Shown here: piece by piece, positions 50,498 through 59,520 of the stretch
How positions within the stretch are numbered: the first letter of the stretch is position 1
Layout: the number at the start of each line of letters is the position of its first letter
From: Streptomyces odontomachi
GTDB taxonomy: Bacteria; Actinomycetota; Actinomycetes; Streptomycetales; Streptomycetaceae
Reading direction: 5' to 3'
Assembly: GCF_024435355.1 (NCBI RefSeq)
Contig: NZ_JAMJWG010000013.1
Location: 1 to 64,000, forward strand
DNA: 64,000 bases
The notes under the pieces: generated by a model
Databases searched by the model: none
Told to the model about the DNA's origin: nothing
What the model saw: only the letters and a program-made list of their open reading frames with translations
Position numbers and translations under genes: made by a program

Positions 50498-53400
50498 GTG
50501 GCGTCACCGTCCCAGAAGCCCCCGTTCACGCACCTGCACGTTCACACCCAGTACTCGCTGCTGGACGGTGCCGCGCGGCTGAAGGACATGTTCGCGGCCT
50601 GCCAGGAGATGGGCATGTCGCACATCGCCATGAGCGATCACGGCAACCTCCATGGGGCGTACGACTTCTTCCACTCCGCCAAGAAGGCCGGCGTCACCCC
50701 GATCATCGGCATCGAGGCCTACGTCGCCCCGGAGTCCCGGCGGAACAAGCGCAAGATCCAGTGGGGCCAGCCGCACCAGAAGCGTGATGACGTCTCCGGT
50801 TCCGGTGGCTACACGCACAAGACGATCTGGGCGGCCGACAAGACCGGCCTGCACAACCTCTTCAAGCTGTCCTCCGACGCGTATGCCGAGGGCTGGCTCC
50901 AGAAGTGGCCCCGGATGGACAAGGAGTCCATCTCCCAGCACTCCGAGGGGCTCATCGCCTCCACCGGCTGCCCCTCCGGCGAGCTCCAGACCAGGCTGCG
51001 CCTCGGCCAGTACGACGAGGCCCTGAAGGCGGCCGCCGAGTACCAGGACATCTTCGGCAAGGACCGCTACTTCCTGGAGCTGATGGACCACGGCATCGAG
51101 ATCGAGCGCCGGGTACGCGACGGCCTGCTGGAGATCGGCAAGAAGCTCGGCATCCCGCCCCTGGTGACCAACGACTCGCACTACACGTACGCCCACGAGG
51201 CCACGGCCCACGACGCCCTGCTGTGCATCCAGACCGGCAAGAACCTCTCGGACCCCGACCGCTTCAAGTTCGACGGCACCGGCTACTACCTGAAGTCCAC
51301 GGACGAGATGTACGCCATCGACTCCTCGGACGCCTGGCAGCAGGGCTGCGCCAACACCCTCCTGGTCGCCGAGCAGATCGACACCACCGGGATGTTCGAG
51401 AAGCGCGACCTGATGCCGAAGTTCGACATCCCGGAGGGCTACACCGAGGTCACCTGGTTCAAGGAGGAGGTGCGCCGCGGCATGGAGCGCCGCTTCCCCG
51501 GCGGCATCCCCGAGGACCGCCAGAAGCAGGTCGAGTACGAGATGGACGTCATCATCCAGATGGGGTTCCCGGGGTACTTCCTCGTCGTCGCCGACTTCAT
51601 CATGTGGGCCAAGAACAACGGCATCGCGGTCGGCCCCGGCCGTGGCTCGGCGGCCGGCTCGATCGTCGCCTACGCCATGGGCATCACCGACCTGGACCCG
51701 ATCCCGCACGGCCTGATCTTCGAGCGGTTCCTCAACCCCGAGCGCGTCTCCATGCCCGACGTCGACATCGACTTCGACGAGCGCAGGCGCGTCGAGGTGA
51801 TCAGGTACGTGACGGAGAAGTACGGCGCCGACAAGGTCGCCATGATCGGCACGTACGGCAAGATCAAGGCCAAGAACGCGATCAAGGACTCCGCACGCGT
51901 GCTCGGCTACCCGTACGCGATGGGCGACCGGCTCACCAAGGCCATGCCCGCCGACGTCCTCGGCAAGGGCATCGACCTGGACGGCATCACCAACCCCTCG
52001 CACCCGCGTTACAACGAGGCGGGCGAGATCCGCGGGATGTACGAGAACGAGCCGGACGTCAAGAAGGTCATCGACACCGCCAAGGGCGTCGAGGGCCTGG
52101 TCCGGCAGATGGGCGTGCACGCCGCCGGCGTGATCATGTCCAGCGAGCCCATCGTCGACCACGCCCCGATCTGGGTGCGGCACACCGACGGCGTGACCAT
52201 CACGCAGTGGGACTACCCCCAGTGCGAGTCGCTGGGCCTGCTGAAGATGGACTTCCTGGGCCTGCGCAACCTCACGATCATGGACGACGCCATCAAGATG
52301 GTGAAGGCCAACAAGGGCATCGACCTGGAGATGCTCGCGCTCCCGCTGGACGACCCCAAGACCTTCGAGCTGCTCTGCCGTGGTGACACCCTCGGTGTCT
52401 TCCAGTTCGACGGCGGCCCGATGCGCTCCCTGCTCCGCCAGATGCAGCCCGACAACTTCGAGGACATCTCCGCCGTCTCGGCCCTCTACCGGCCGGGCCC
52501 GATGGGCATGAACTCGCACATCAACTACGCGGAACGCAAGAACGGCCGCCAGGAGATCACCCCGATCCACAAGGAGCTGGCCGAGCCCCTCGAAGAGGTC
52601 CTGGCCGTCACCTACGGCCTGATCGTCTACCAGGAGCAGGTGCAGAAGGCCGCCCAGATCATCGCCGGTTACTCGCTCGGCGAGGCCGACATCCTGCGCC
52701 GTGTGATGGGCAAGAAGAAGCCCGACGAACTGGCGAAGAACTTCACCATCTTCCAGGCCGGCGCGCAGAAGAACGGCTACAGCGACGAGGCGATCCAGGC
52801 CCTGTGGGACGTCCTGGTGCCGTTCGCCGGCTACGCCTTCAACAAGGCGCACTCCGCCGCCTACGGCCTCGTCTCGTACTGGACCGCCTACCTCAAGGCC
52901 AACTACCCGGCCGAGTACATGGCGGCGCTGCTGACCTCCGTGAAGGACGACAAGGACAAGTCCGCCGTCTACCTGAACGAGTGCCGCCGCATGGGCATCA
53001 AGGTGCTCCCCCCGGACGTGAACGAGTCGCAGCACAACTTCGCCGCCCAGGGCGACGACGTGATCCTCTTCGGCCTGTCCGCCGTGCGCAACGTCGGCAC
53101 CAACGTGGTCGAGGCGATCATCCGCAGCCGCAAGAGCAAGGGGAAGTACACCTCGTTCCCCGACTACCTCGACAAGGTCGAGGCGGTGGTGTGCAACAAG
53201 CGCACCACGGAGTCCCTGATCAAGGCCGGCGCCTTCGACACCATGGGCCACAGCCGTAAGGGCCTCACCGCCCACTACGAACCCATGATCGACAATGTGG
53301 TCCAGGTCAAGCGCAAGGAGGCCGAGGGACAGTTCGACCTCTTCGGCGGTATGGGGGACGAAGGCGGCGACGAACCCGGCTTCGGCATGGACGTCGAGTT

Positions 53401-54049
53401 CTCCACCGAGGAGTGGGAGAAGAGCTATCTCCTCGCCCAGGAACGCGAGATGCTCGGCCTGTACGTCTCCGACCACCCGCTCTTCGGCCTGGAGCACGTG
53501 CTGTCCGACAAGGCCGACGCCGGCATCGGTCAGCTCACCAGTGGTGACTACTCCGATGGGGCGATCGTCACCATCGGCGGCATCATCTCCGGACTCCAGC
53601 GCAAGATGACCAAGCAGGGCAACGCCTGGGCGATCGCCACCGTGGAGGACCTGGCGGGCTCCATCGAGTGCATGTTCTTCCCGGCCACCTACCAGTTGGT
53701 CTCCACCCAACTCGTCGAGGACGCGGTGGTCTTCGTCAAGGGCCGGCTCGACAAGCGCGAGGACGTGCCGCGCCTGGTGGCCATGGAACTGATGGTCCCG
53801 GACCTGTCCAACGCCGGTACCAACGCCGCCGTGGTGATCACCATCCCCACGGTGCGGGTGACCCCGCCGATGGTCTCCCGCCTGGGTGAGATCCTCAGCC
53901 ACCACAAGGGCAACAGCGAAGTGCGCATCAAACTCCAGGGCGCCCGGAAGACCACCGTGCTGCGCCTCGACCGCCACCGTGTCCAGCCCGATCCGGCTCT
54001 CTTCGGCGACCTGAAGGTGCTCCTGGGACCCGCCTGCCTGGCGGGCTGA
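50498..54049 (+). CDS. dnaE: DNA polymerase III alpha subunit DnaE
   Basis: The replicative polymerase (DnaE1 type), 1183 aa. The PHP domain comes first: FTHLHVHTQYSLLDGAARL, MSDHGNLHGAYDF and GIEAYVA. The C-family polymerase core carries the catalytic aspartates in MPDVDIDFDERRR and the conserved VGPGRGSAAGSIVAYAMGIT. NKAHSAAYGLVSYWTAYLKANYPAEYMAALL and the helix-hairpin-helix and OB-fold regions follow (VTIGGIISGLQRKMTKQGN). The GTG at 50498 has GGAGG (50484-50488) 9 nt upstream and starts MASPSQKPPFTHLH. A GC hairpin terminates it. No intein or frameshift was seen. Confidence 0.98.
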   Translation: MASPSQKPPFTHLHVHTQYSLLDGAARLKDMFAACQEMGMSHIAMSDHGNLHGAYDFFHSAKKAGVTPIIGIEAYVAPESRRNKRKIQWGQPHQKRDDVSGSGGYTHKTIWAADKTGLHNLFKLSSDAYAEGWLQKWPRMDKESISQHSEGLIASTGCPSGELQTRLRLGQYDEALKAAAEYQDIFGKDRYFLELMDHGIEIERRVRDGLLEIGKKLGIPPLVTNDSHYTYAHEATAHDALLCIQTGKNLSDPDRFKFDGTGYYLKSTDEMYAIDSSDAWQQGCANTLLVAEQIDTTGMFEKRDLMPKFDIPEGYTEVTWFKEEVRRGMERRFPGGIPEDRQKQVEYEMDVIIQMGFPGYFLVVADFIMWAKNNGIAVGPGRGSAAGSIVAYAMGITDLDPIPHGLIFERFLNPERVSMPDVDIDFDERRRVEVIRYVTEKYGADKVAMIGTYGKIKAKNAIKDSARVLGYPYAMGDRLTKAMPADVLGKGIDLDGITNPSHPRYNEAGEIRGMYENEPDVKKVIDTAKGVEGLVRQMGVHAAGVIMSSEPIVDHAPIWVRHTDGVTITQWDYPQCESLGLLKMDFLGLRNLTIMDDAIKMVKANKGIDLEMLALPLDDPKTFELLCRGDTLGVFQFDGGPMRSLLRQMQPDNFEDISAVSALYRPGPMGMNSHINYAERKNGRQEITPIHKELAEPLEEVLAVTYGLIVYQEQVQKAAQIIAGYSLGEADILRRVMGKKKPDELAKNFTIFQAGAQKNGYSDEAIQALWDVLVPFAGYAFNKAHSAAYGLVSYWTAYLKANYPAEYMAALLTSVKDDKDKSAVYLNECRRMGIKVLPPDVNESQHNFAAQGDDVILFGLSAVRNVGTNVVEAIIRSRKSKGKYTSFPDYLDKVEAVVCNKRTTESLIKAGAFDTMGHSRKGLTAHYEPMIDNVVQVKRKEAEGQFDLFGGMGDEGGDEPGFGMDVEFSTEEWEKSYLLAQEREMLGLYVSDHPLFGLEHVLSDKADAGIGQLTSGDYSDGAIVTIGGIISGLQRKMTKQGNAWAIATVEDLAGSIECMFFPATYQLVSTQLVEDAVVFVKGRLDKREDVPRLVAMELMVPDLSNAGTNAAVVITIPTVRVTPPMVSRLGEILSHHKGNSEVRIKLQGARKTTVLRLDRHRVQPDPALFGDLKVLLGPACLAG

Positions 54050-54068
54050 GCAGGGGTTCGACGAATCG

Positions 54069-54094
54069 CGCCCGCCCCCTCCGGGGGGCGGGCG
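54069..54094 (+). terminator. Terminator after dnaE
   Basis: An 11-bp GC stem (54069-54079 and 54084-54094) with a 4-nt loop starts about 20 nt after the dnaE stop. Confidence 0.7.
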
Positions 54095-54174
54095 TTCGGC
54101 GTACGTCCCGAGGGCGGGCGACGGCCCGCGCGGGGCCGTCTGGTCGCCGGCCCGACGAGGCGTTCGGCAACACA

Positions 54175-54208
54175 CGAGGGGCGCACCCGACGCCGGGTGC
54201 GCCCCTCG
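54175..54208 (-). terminator. Perfect 15-bp hairpin downstream of small minus-strand gene
   Basis: Stem arms 54175-54189 and 54194-54208 pair perfectly around an ACGC loop. It lies 39 bp beyond the stop codon of the 68-aa gene and also faces dnaE. Confidence 0.8.
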
Positions 54209-54246
54209 CTGTTCGGGCCGTTGCCAAAACGGCACCGCGGGACGGC

Positions 54247-54453
54247 TCAGTTGTGGCCGAATCGCCGCTGTTTACCGCGTCCGGTACCCGCGGCGCCGCC
54301 GGATGTCGACCCGGGCGCGTCCGACTCGGCCTCGGCCACCGCGGACTTGGCCCGACCCGCGCCCGCCGCAGCGGTGGGGGTGCCGGCCACGCCCTTGAGG
54401 CGCTGGGGGAGTTGCTGCCTGCCGGCCTGCTTGCGGTTCCTGTTCTTGGCCAT
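54247..54453 (-). CDS. Small basic protein ending in a KQRRFGHN-type tail
   Basis: A 68-aa hydrophilic protein beginning MAKNRNRKQAGRQQLPQRL and ending GRGKQRRFGHN. Streptomyces genomes carry small proteins with this MAKN(R/K)NR start and (K)RFGHN end, function unknown; I recognise the pattern but know no role. The middle is Ala/Gly/Thr-rich and probably disordered. AGGAGG lies 9 nt upstream of the ATG, a strong translation signal, and a perfect hairpin terminator follows. Net positive charge suggests nucleic-acid or ribosome contact, which is inference. Confidence 0.85.
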   Translation of the reverse strand: MAKNRNRKQAGRQQLPQRLKGVAGTPTAAAGAGRAKSAVAEAESDAPGSTSGGAAGTGRGKQRRFGHN

Positions 54454-54765
54454 GGTGATCAGCCTCCTATGGGGGATCTGGGGCCGGATCCAGATTCACA
54501 TACGGCGCCAAGGTGTGCATGCCGGACAATTACCGTGTGTAATAGGTCCTGTAGGGGTGCCGGCCATCGATGCGCCACGCCGAAGATCGAGTTCAAACCG
54601 TTAACCCTCGTACGGTCGGGCAGACTCGCAGGGAACGGGAGCGGCGCCCGTGCGGACCGGCGCGACGGGCTCGGGCGGCCCGCACCCGGCGGACCGGGCC
54701 GGGTTCGGCCGGGGTGCGACCGAGGGTGGAGACCCGGAGCGCCCCCGGAGAGACGAAGGAAGAAG
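54454..54765. other. Divergent promoter region
   Basis: About 310 bp between the small minus-strand gene and the NYN gene. It is less GC-rich at 54480-54560 and contains inverted repeats ATCTGG/CCAGAT (54476-54481, 54490-54495) and ATTAC/GTAAT (54529-54533, 54539-54543). These may be promoter or operator elements; no gene is seen. Confidence 0.45.
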
Positions 54766-55998
54766 GTGGATCGCGTGGACCGCTGCATCGTCCTGGTGGA
54801 CGCCGGCTATCTGCTGGGGGCAGCCGCGAGCCTGCTCGCCGGTGAGCCCTCACGGTCCCGCATCTCTGTCGATCACGCCGCCCTCATCCAGGGGCTGCGG
54901 GAGCGCGCCGAGTCGGACACCCAGTGTCCACTGCTGCGCATCTACTGGTTCGACGGCGCCCCCGACCGGGTGCCCCAGCCCGAGCACCGCAGACTGCGCG
55001 TGATGCCCCGGGTGACCGTCCGGCTGGGCGCTCTGACCCGCAGCGACGGCCGTTGGGCGCAGAAGGGCGTGGACGCCGCGATGCACGCCGAGCTGACCGA
55101 ACTGGCCCGTAACCGCGCCTGCGCCGACGTCGTCCTGGTGACCGGCGACGGCGATCTGCTGCCGGGCATGATGGCGGCCAAGGAGCACGGCGTCGCCGTC
55201 CACCTGTGGGCCGTGCAGGCCGCCGACGGCGACTACAACCAGTCGGAGGACCTGGTCGCCGAGGCCGACGAGCGCCGGGTGCTCGACCGTGCCTGGATCA
55301 TCCGCGCGGTGCGGGCGAAGGAGATCGGCGGGGTCTGCGCGCCGCCGCCCGCGCCCCGTCCCGAGATCGCCGCGATCCTCTCCGCGCCGCTGCCGGAGGC
55401 TGCGCTCGCCGGCCCGGCGGAACCGTCCGCGGCCTCCGACGCCGACACCGACCCGCACCGCGGCCCGGCCGCCCCGGCGGCGAACGGTTCCGCGGCCCGC
55501 GGCCACGGCACCAAGGGCGTGCCCACCCCCAAGGACCTGGCCGTGCTGCGCGGCCCCACGGGCCACGGCCCGGCGCAGCCGGCGAGCGCCACCCTGCGGT
55601 GGTCCTCGGACAAGGGCTGGGTCGACCGCCCCGCCGCCGAGTCCCAGGAGGCGGCGGCGCTGCCCGTGCTGGCCCAGCTCACCACCGCCGAGCAGCGCTG
55701 GGCGGACCGCGAGGAGGACATCACCACGGTCGGCGGCGACCCGCTCGAGGTCGGACAGGTCTTCGCGCGCCGCTGGATGGCCCGGCTGCCCGAGCCCGTC
55801 CACCTGGCGACGCTCTCCGCCCTCTACCCGCGCATCCCGCACCGCATCGACGGCGAGCTGCTGCGCTACGCCGCACGCTTCGGGCTGCTCGCACACAAGG
55901 ACGACCAGATCGACGAGCGCGATCGGTACGCCATCCGGGCGGGGTTCTGGCGCGAGATCGAGGCGCACGCACCGGGGCAGACGGCGGCGGGGGAGTAG
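54766..55998 (+). CDS. NYN domain-containing protein (predicted PIN-like nuclease)
   Basis: The N-terminal NYN/LabA-like domain has the acidic triad pattern of PIN-fold nucleases: VLVDAGYLLGAA, RWAQKGVDAAMHAEL and LVTGDGDLLPGMMAA. A WFDGAPDRVP loop is also conserved. Residues ~190-290 are a Pro/Ala-rich linker. The C-terminal ~110 residues (AEQRWADREEDITTVGGDPLEVG onward) form a helical domain, LOTUS/OST-HTH-like in position though not confirmed. It is probably an RNA-processing enzyme in the cytoplasm. The GTG at 54766 follows GAAGGA by 5 nt; GTG 54775 is also in frame. At ~410 aa it is intact. Confidence 0.9.
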   Translation: MDRVDRCIVLVDAGYLLGAAASLLAGEPSRSRISVDHAALIQGLRERAESDTQCPLLRIYWFDGAPDRVPQPEHRRLRVMPRVTVRLGALTRSDGRWAQKGVDAAMHAELTELARNRACADVVLVTGDGDLLPGMMAAKEHGVAVHLWAVQAADGDYNQSEDLVAEADERRVLDRAWIIRAVRAKEIGGVCAPPPAPRPEIAAILSAPLPEAALAGPAEPSAASDADTDPHRGPAAPAANGSAARGHGTKGVPTPKDLAVLRGPTGHGPAQPASATLRWSSDKGWVDRPAAESQEAAALPVLAQLTTAEQRWADREEDITTVGGDPLEVGQVFARRWMARLPEPVHLATLSALYPRIPHRIDGELLRYAARFGLLAHKDDQIDERDRYAIRAGFWREIEAHAPGQTAAGE

Positions 55999-56150
55999 GG
56001 CCTTCGGGGCTCCCGGGGAGGCGAGCGCGCGCTTCCAGGGGCGCGGTACCGGGTGGTCACCGCCCCCGCCGTCACCCGCCCCCGTCACCCACCCCCGCAG
56101 ACGGGAGCGGGGCGTCAGCCCCGGGACCGGACCCCGTAGGCTCGTCCTTT

Positions 56151-57215
56151 GTGAGTACGCGCACCGCACGGCCCGAAGACGACACGGACGTCGTGTGTAC
56201 CGTGCGGGATCTCGTGAAGACGTATCCCGCCCCACGCACCCCCTTGCGTGGCCTGCGCGGCGGCGGCCGCGGCGCCCCCGAAGCGCTCCAGCTCCAGGGG
56301 AGCGCCGGCGTGCGCGCCACCGACGGGGTGGGCCTGGACGTTCGGCGGGGCGAGATCTTCGGGCTGCTCGGGCCCAACGGCGCGGGCAAGTCCACCCTGG
56401 TACGCCAGCTGACCGGCCTGCTGCGGCCCGACCATGGCACCATCCGCATCCTCGGCCACGACATCGTGCGCCACCCCGAGCGCGCCGCGCGCATCCTCGC
56501 GTACCTGGGACAGGAGTCCACCGCGCTGGACGAGCTGACGGTCGCCCTCGCCGCCGAGACCACCGGGCGGCTGCGCGGCCTGACCACGGGCGCCGCGCGG
56601 GCCGCGCGGGACGCGATCCTCGACGAGCTGGGTCTCACCCCGCTCGCCGCCCGCCCGCTGAAGAAGCTCTCCGGCGGTCAGCGCCGGCTGGCCTGCTTCG
56701 CGGCGGCGCTGATCGGCGAGCGGCCCCTGCTCGTGCTGGACGAGCCGACCACCGGCATGGACCCGGTGGCGCGCCGGGCCGTGTGGGCGGCCGTCGACCG
56801 CCGCCGGGCCGAGCAGGGCACGACGGTGCTGCTGGTCACCCATAACGTCATCGAGGCGGAGACGGTGCTGGACCGGGTCGCGGTGCTCGACCGCGGCCGG
56901 GTCATCGCCTGCGACACCCCCGCCGGCCTGAAGGAACGGGTGGCCGAACAGGTCCGGGTCGAGCTGGTGTGGCGCTCGGACGCACCCCTGGAGGTCCCGG
57001 AGGTCGCCGCGCTGCGCCCGGCCGCCGTCGTCTCCGGGCGGCGTTGGGCGCTGCGGCTCGGCCCCGACGAGGCCCGCGCCGCCGTCGCGGCCGTCACCGG
57101 AGGTGCCGCCTTCGCGGCCCTGGACGACTTCACCCTGGCCACCCCCAGCCTGGAGGACGCCTACCTGGCGCTCGGCGGCAGCGAGAGCGGCGTGAAGGGA
57201 CTGGTGAAGGCATGA
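56151..57215 (+). CDS. ABC transporter ATP-binding protein
   Basis: A single nucleotide-binding domain with Walker A LLGPNGAGKSTLV, the Q-loop in LAYLGQESTALDEL, the signature KKLSGGQRRLACFAAAL, Walker B PLLVLDEPTTGMDP and the H-loop LLVTHN. An insertion of about 20 residues rich in Gly/Arg precedes the ATP site (RGLRGGGRGAPEALQ). It drives the membrane protein encoded downstream, with which it overlaps by ATGA. The resemblance is to DrrA-type exporters for drugs or lipids; the substrate is unknown. The GTG at 56151 has TAGGCT about 8 nt upstream, so it may be leaderless. Confidence 0.93.
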   Translation: MSTRTARPEDDTDVVCTVRDLVKTYPAPRTPLRGLRGGGRGAPEALQLQGSAGVRATDGVGLDVRRGEIFGLLGPNGAGKSTLVRQLTGLLRPDHGTIRILGHDIVRHPERAARILAYLGQESTALDELTVALAAETTGRLRGLTTGAARAARDAILDELGLTPLAARPLKKLSGGQRRLACFAAALIGERPLLVLDEPTTGMDPVARRAVWAAVDRRRAEQGTTVLLVTHNVIEAETVLDRVAVLDRGRVIACDTPAGLKERVAEQVRVELVWRSDAPLEVPEVAALRPAAVVSGRRWALRLGPDEARAAVAAVTGGAAFAALDDFTLATPSLEDAYLALGGSESGVKGLVKA

Positions 57216-58201
57216 CCCGGGCCCACTCCACCGGCGCACCCGGCCGTACCACCCACCCCGACCACGCGACGCCGCCCGACCACCAGGCCGACAGGGCTTC
57301 CGTCCCCGGTGACCGGTCCGCCGGAACCGTCCGCCGGGACGCTGCCGCCGCCACGGAGCAGTCCCCGGAGGCCACCGCGCCCGGGGGACCGGCCACACCC
57401 GAGTCACCGGCCGGACCGCCCACCCCCCAGGCACCCCCCGCCCGCCAGGCGCCGCTCGGCCCGCGGGCCAGGCTGCTGCCCGCGCTGGACGCCGTGTACC
57501 GCGCCCAGCTCTCCCGCGCCCGGGTCGCCCGGATCCCGCTGCTCTTCGTGGCCACCTTCCAGTCCGTGGGGATCATGATCCTGATGCGCGGTGTGGTGGA
57601 CGACGCCGCGGGCGCCCGGGCCGTGGTGGCCGGCTCGTCCGTGCTGGTCGTGGCGTTCGTCGCGCTCAATCTGCTCGCCCAGTACTTCGGCCAGCTGCGG
57701 GCCGGCGGCGGGCTCGACCACTACGCCACCCTGCCGGTACCGCCCGCGGCCGTGGTGCTGGGGGCGGCCGCCGCCTACGCGTCGTTCACGGTGCCGGGCA
57801 CGGTGGTCACCGCGGCCGTCGGCTGCCTGCTCTTCCAGCTCCCGCTGGCGCATCTGTGGGTGCTGGTGGCCGTGATCCCGCTCGCGGGTGCCGCGCTCTC
57901 CGGCCTGGGAGCCGCCCTCGGACTGCTCGCGCCGCGCCCCGAACTCGCCACGCTCCTCGGCCAGCTGGGCATGTCGGCGGCGCTGCTGCTCGGTGTGCTG
58001 CCGGCCGGCCGGATGCCGCTGCCCATCCGGTACGCGCGCGACCTGCTCCCGTCGACCTACGGCGTCGAGGCCTTCGAGCGCACCTTCGGTGCCCACCCCG
58101 ACTGGCCCGTGGTCGGACTCGACCTCGCCGTGTGCGCGGCCGTCGGTGTTGTCTCGCTCGCCGCCGCCGCCTGGGCCTACCGCCGGGCGGCCGTCCGGTG
58201 A
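57212..58201 (+). CDS. ABC transporter permease
   Basis: Overlaps the ATPase gene by four bases (ATGA). A ~85-residue Thr/Pro/Ala-rich cytoplasmic leader precedes six hydrophobic segments: IPLLFVATFQSVGIMILM, VVAGSSVLVVAFVALNLLA, AAVVLGAAAAYASFTVPG, LWVLVAVIPLAGAALSGLG, LLGQLGMSAALLLGVL and LAVCAAVGVVSLAAAAW. This is the ABC-2 type exporter permease layout. DLLPSTYGVEAFERTF is the usual pre-last-helix loop. With the ATPase it should form a two-component exporter. Confidence 0.9.
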   Translation: MTRAHSTGAPGRTTHPDHATPPDHQADRASVPGDRSAGTVRRDAAAATEQSPEATAPGGPATPESPAGPPTPQAPPARQAPLGPRARLLPALDAVYRAQLSRARVARIPLLFVATFQSVGIMILMRGVVDDAAGARAVVAGSSVLVVAFVALNLLAQYFGQLRAGGGLDHYATLPVPPAAVVLGAAAAYASFTVPGTVVTAAVGCLLFQLPLAHLWVLVAVIPLAGAALSGLGAALGLLAPRPELATLLGQLGMSAALLLGVLPAGRMPLPIRYARDLLPSTYGVEAFERTFGAHPDWPVVGLDLAVCAAVGVVSLAAAAWAYRRAAVR

Positions 58202-58235
58202 CGCGCGCCACGAGGGCGTTTGGCACGATGTGAGG

Positions 58236-58922
58236 GTGACCGCACCGTTGACTCCATCACCGCATCATCAGCCCGCGCACGACTCCTGGCCCGTCCAGGA
58301 CCCCTATCCGGGCGGAGCCGGGCCCGCCGAGCCCCACGGAGAGGACGGTCCCGGATTGAAGACCGAGGTACGGCAGGCCGCAGTGATCGCCGTCGCGCTG
58401 GCGGTGTGCGGTGCGCTGCTCGGGCTGCTCTGGCTGTGGCTGGCCCCCCACGTGCCGCTGATCTCCGACGACCATGCGGTGTACCTCAAGGACAGCGAGG
58501 GGGAGCAGGCCGTCGGGGTGGACGGCATGTTCACGCTGCTCGCCGCCGGCTTCGGGGTGCTCAGCGGTCTCGTCGTCTTCCTGGTGCGCCGCGCGGGCGG
58601 CATCCCGCTGGTCGTCGGGCTCGCCCTGGGCGCCCTGCTCGGTGCGGTGGTGGCCTGGCGGCTGGGGGTCTGGCTGGGGCCCGAGCAGGACGTGGCGGCG
58701 CACGCCCGGCAGGTGGGCAAGGGCGTCACGTTCGACGCCCCGCTGGAACTGAAGGCCAAGGGTGCGCTGCTCGCCTGGCCGGTGGTGGGCCTGCTCGTGC
58801 ACCTGGGGCTCACGGCACTCTTCGGGCCGCGCGACCCGGAGCCGGAGTTCGTGGCCGGACCGGAATTCTCGGACGGGCCGGCGCCGGCCCCGCATCCCTC
58901 GCACGGCGAGTCCCAGAAGTAG
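58236..58922 (+). CDS. DUF2567-like membrane protein
   Basis: About 228 aa with a Pro/His-rich cytoplasmic start. Four helices follow: AAVIAVALAVCGALLGLLWLW, MFTLLAAGFGVLSGLVVFL, IPLVVGLALGALLGAVVAW and ALLAWPVVGLLVHLGLTAL. A periplasmic loop after helix 1 reads LAPHVPLISDDHAVYLKDSEGEQAVGVDG. This layout matches the actinobacterial DUF2567 family, whose role is unknown. The GTG at 58236 lacks a strong ribosome binding site. It follows the ABC permease by 35 bp and may share its transcript. Confidence 0.8.
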   Translation: MTAPLTPSPHHQPAHDSWPVQDPYPGGAGPAEPHGEDGPGLKTEVRQAAVIAVALAVCGALLGLLWLWLAPHVPLISDDHAVYLKDSEGEQAVGVDGMFTLLAAGFGVLSGLVVFLVRRAGGIPLVVGLALGALLGAVVAWRLGVWLGPEQDVAAHARQVGKGVTFDAPLELKAKGALLAWPVVGLLVHLGLTALFGPRDPEPEFVAGPEFSDGPAPAPHPSHGESQK

Positions 58923-58979
58923 CCCCACCGGAGTCCCCGGGGCAGGCGCGCGGCGCGGCACGCCAGCTCCCGGGCCCCG

Positions 58980-59492
58980 TCAGCGCTTGCTGATCGGTGC
59001 CACCACCGCCCCGGTGAGGGACGCGAGGTCCTTCGGGGCCAGCTCGACCTCCAGACCGCGGCGGCCCGCGGAGACGCAGATGGTGGGGTGGTCGTGCGCG
59101 GAGGCGTCCAGCACCGTGGGGAGCTTCTTGCGCTGGCCCAGCGGTGAGATGCCGCCGCGCACGTAGCCGGTGGTGCGCTCGGCGGCGGCCGGGTCGGCCA
59201 TGGTCGCCCGCTTGGCGCCGACCGCGGCGGCCAGCGCCTTCAGGTCGAGCGAACCCGCAACCGGTACGACGGCGACCGTGAGCGCGCCGTCCACCTCGGC
59301 GACCAGGGTCTTGAACACCCGCTCGGGCGGTACGCCCATCGCCTCGGCGGCCTCCTCGCCGTACGAGGAGTGCGCGGGGTCGTGCTCGTAGGAGTGCAGC
59401 GTGAAGTCGGTGCCGGCGGCCGTCAGCGCGACCGTGGCCGGCGTGCCGCCCGCCTGCTGGGCCTTGCGTGCCTTCTGTGCCTTCTTCGCCAT
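58980..59492 (-). CDS. ybaK: Cys-tRNA(Pro) deacylase YbaK
   Basis: A trans-editing enzyme that clears cysteine mischarged on tRNA-Pro. The 170-aa protein starts with a Lys/Ala-rich segment (MAKKAQKARKAQQAGG). The domain then shows YEHDPAHSSYGEEAAEAMGV, RVFKTLVAEVDGALTVAVVP with the conserved Lys, and RTTGYVRGGISPLGQRKKLPTVLD. The GGISP motif and SAGRRGLEVELAPKDL are typical of YbaK. The gene ends facing the DUF2567-like gene. The next minus-strand gene upstream (Lon-N) stops 28 bp before its ATG, so the two may be cotranscribed. Confidence 0.93.
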   Translation of the reverse strand: MAKKAQKARKAQQAGGTPATVALTAAGTDFTLHSYEHDPAHSSYGEEAAEAMGVPPERVFKTLVAEVDGALTVAVVPVAGSLDLKALAAAVGAKRATMADPAAAERTTGYVRGGISPLGQRKKLPTVLDASAHDHPTICVSAGRRGLEVELAPKDLASLTGAVVAPISKR

Positions 59493-59520
59493 GGTCCTGG
59501 GAGTTCTCCGGGGTCTGCGT

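Noticed and set aside
50504..54235. A 1243-codon open frame on the minus strand opposite dnaE
   Set aside because: It is the antisense shadow of dnaE. High third-position GC leaves the opposite frame free of stops; the product is Val/Leu/Asp/Gly-rich with no domain.
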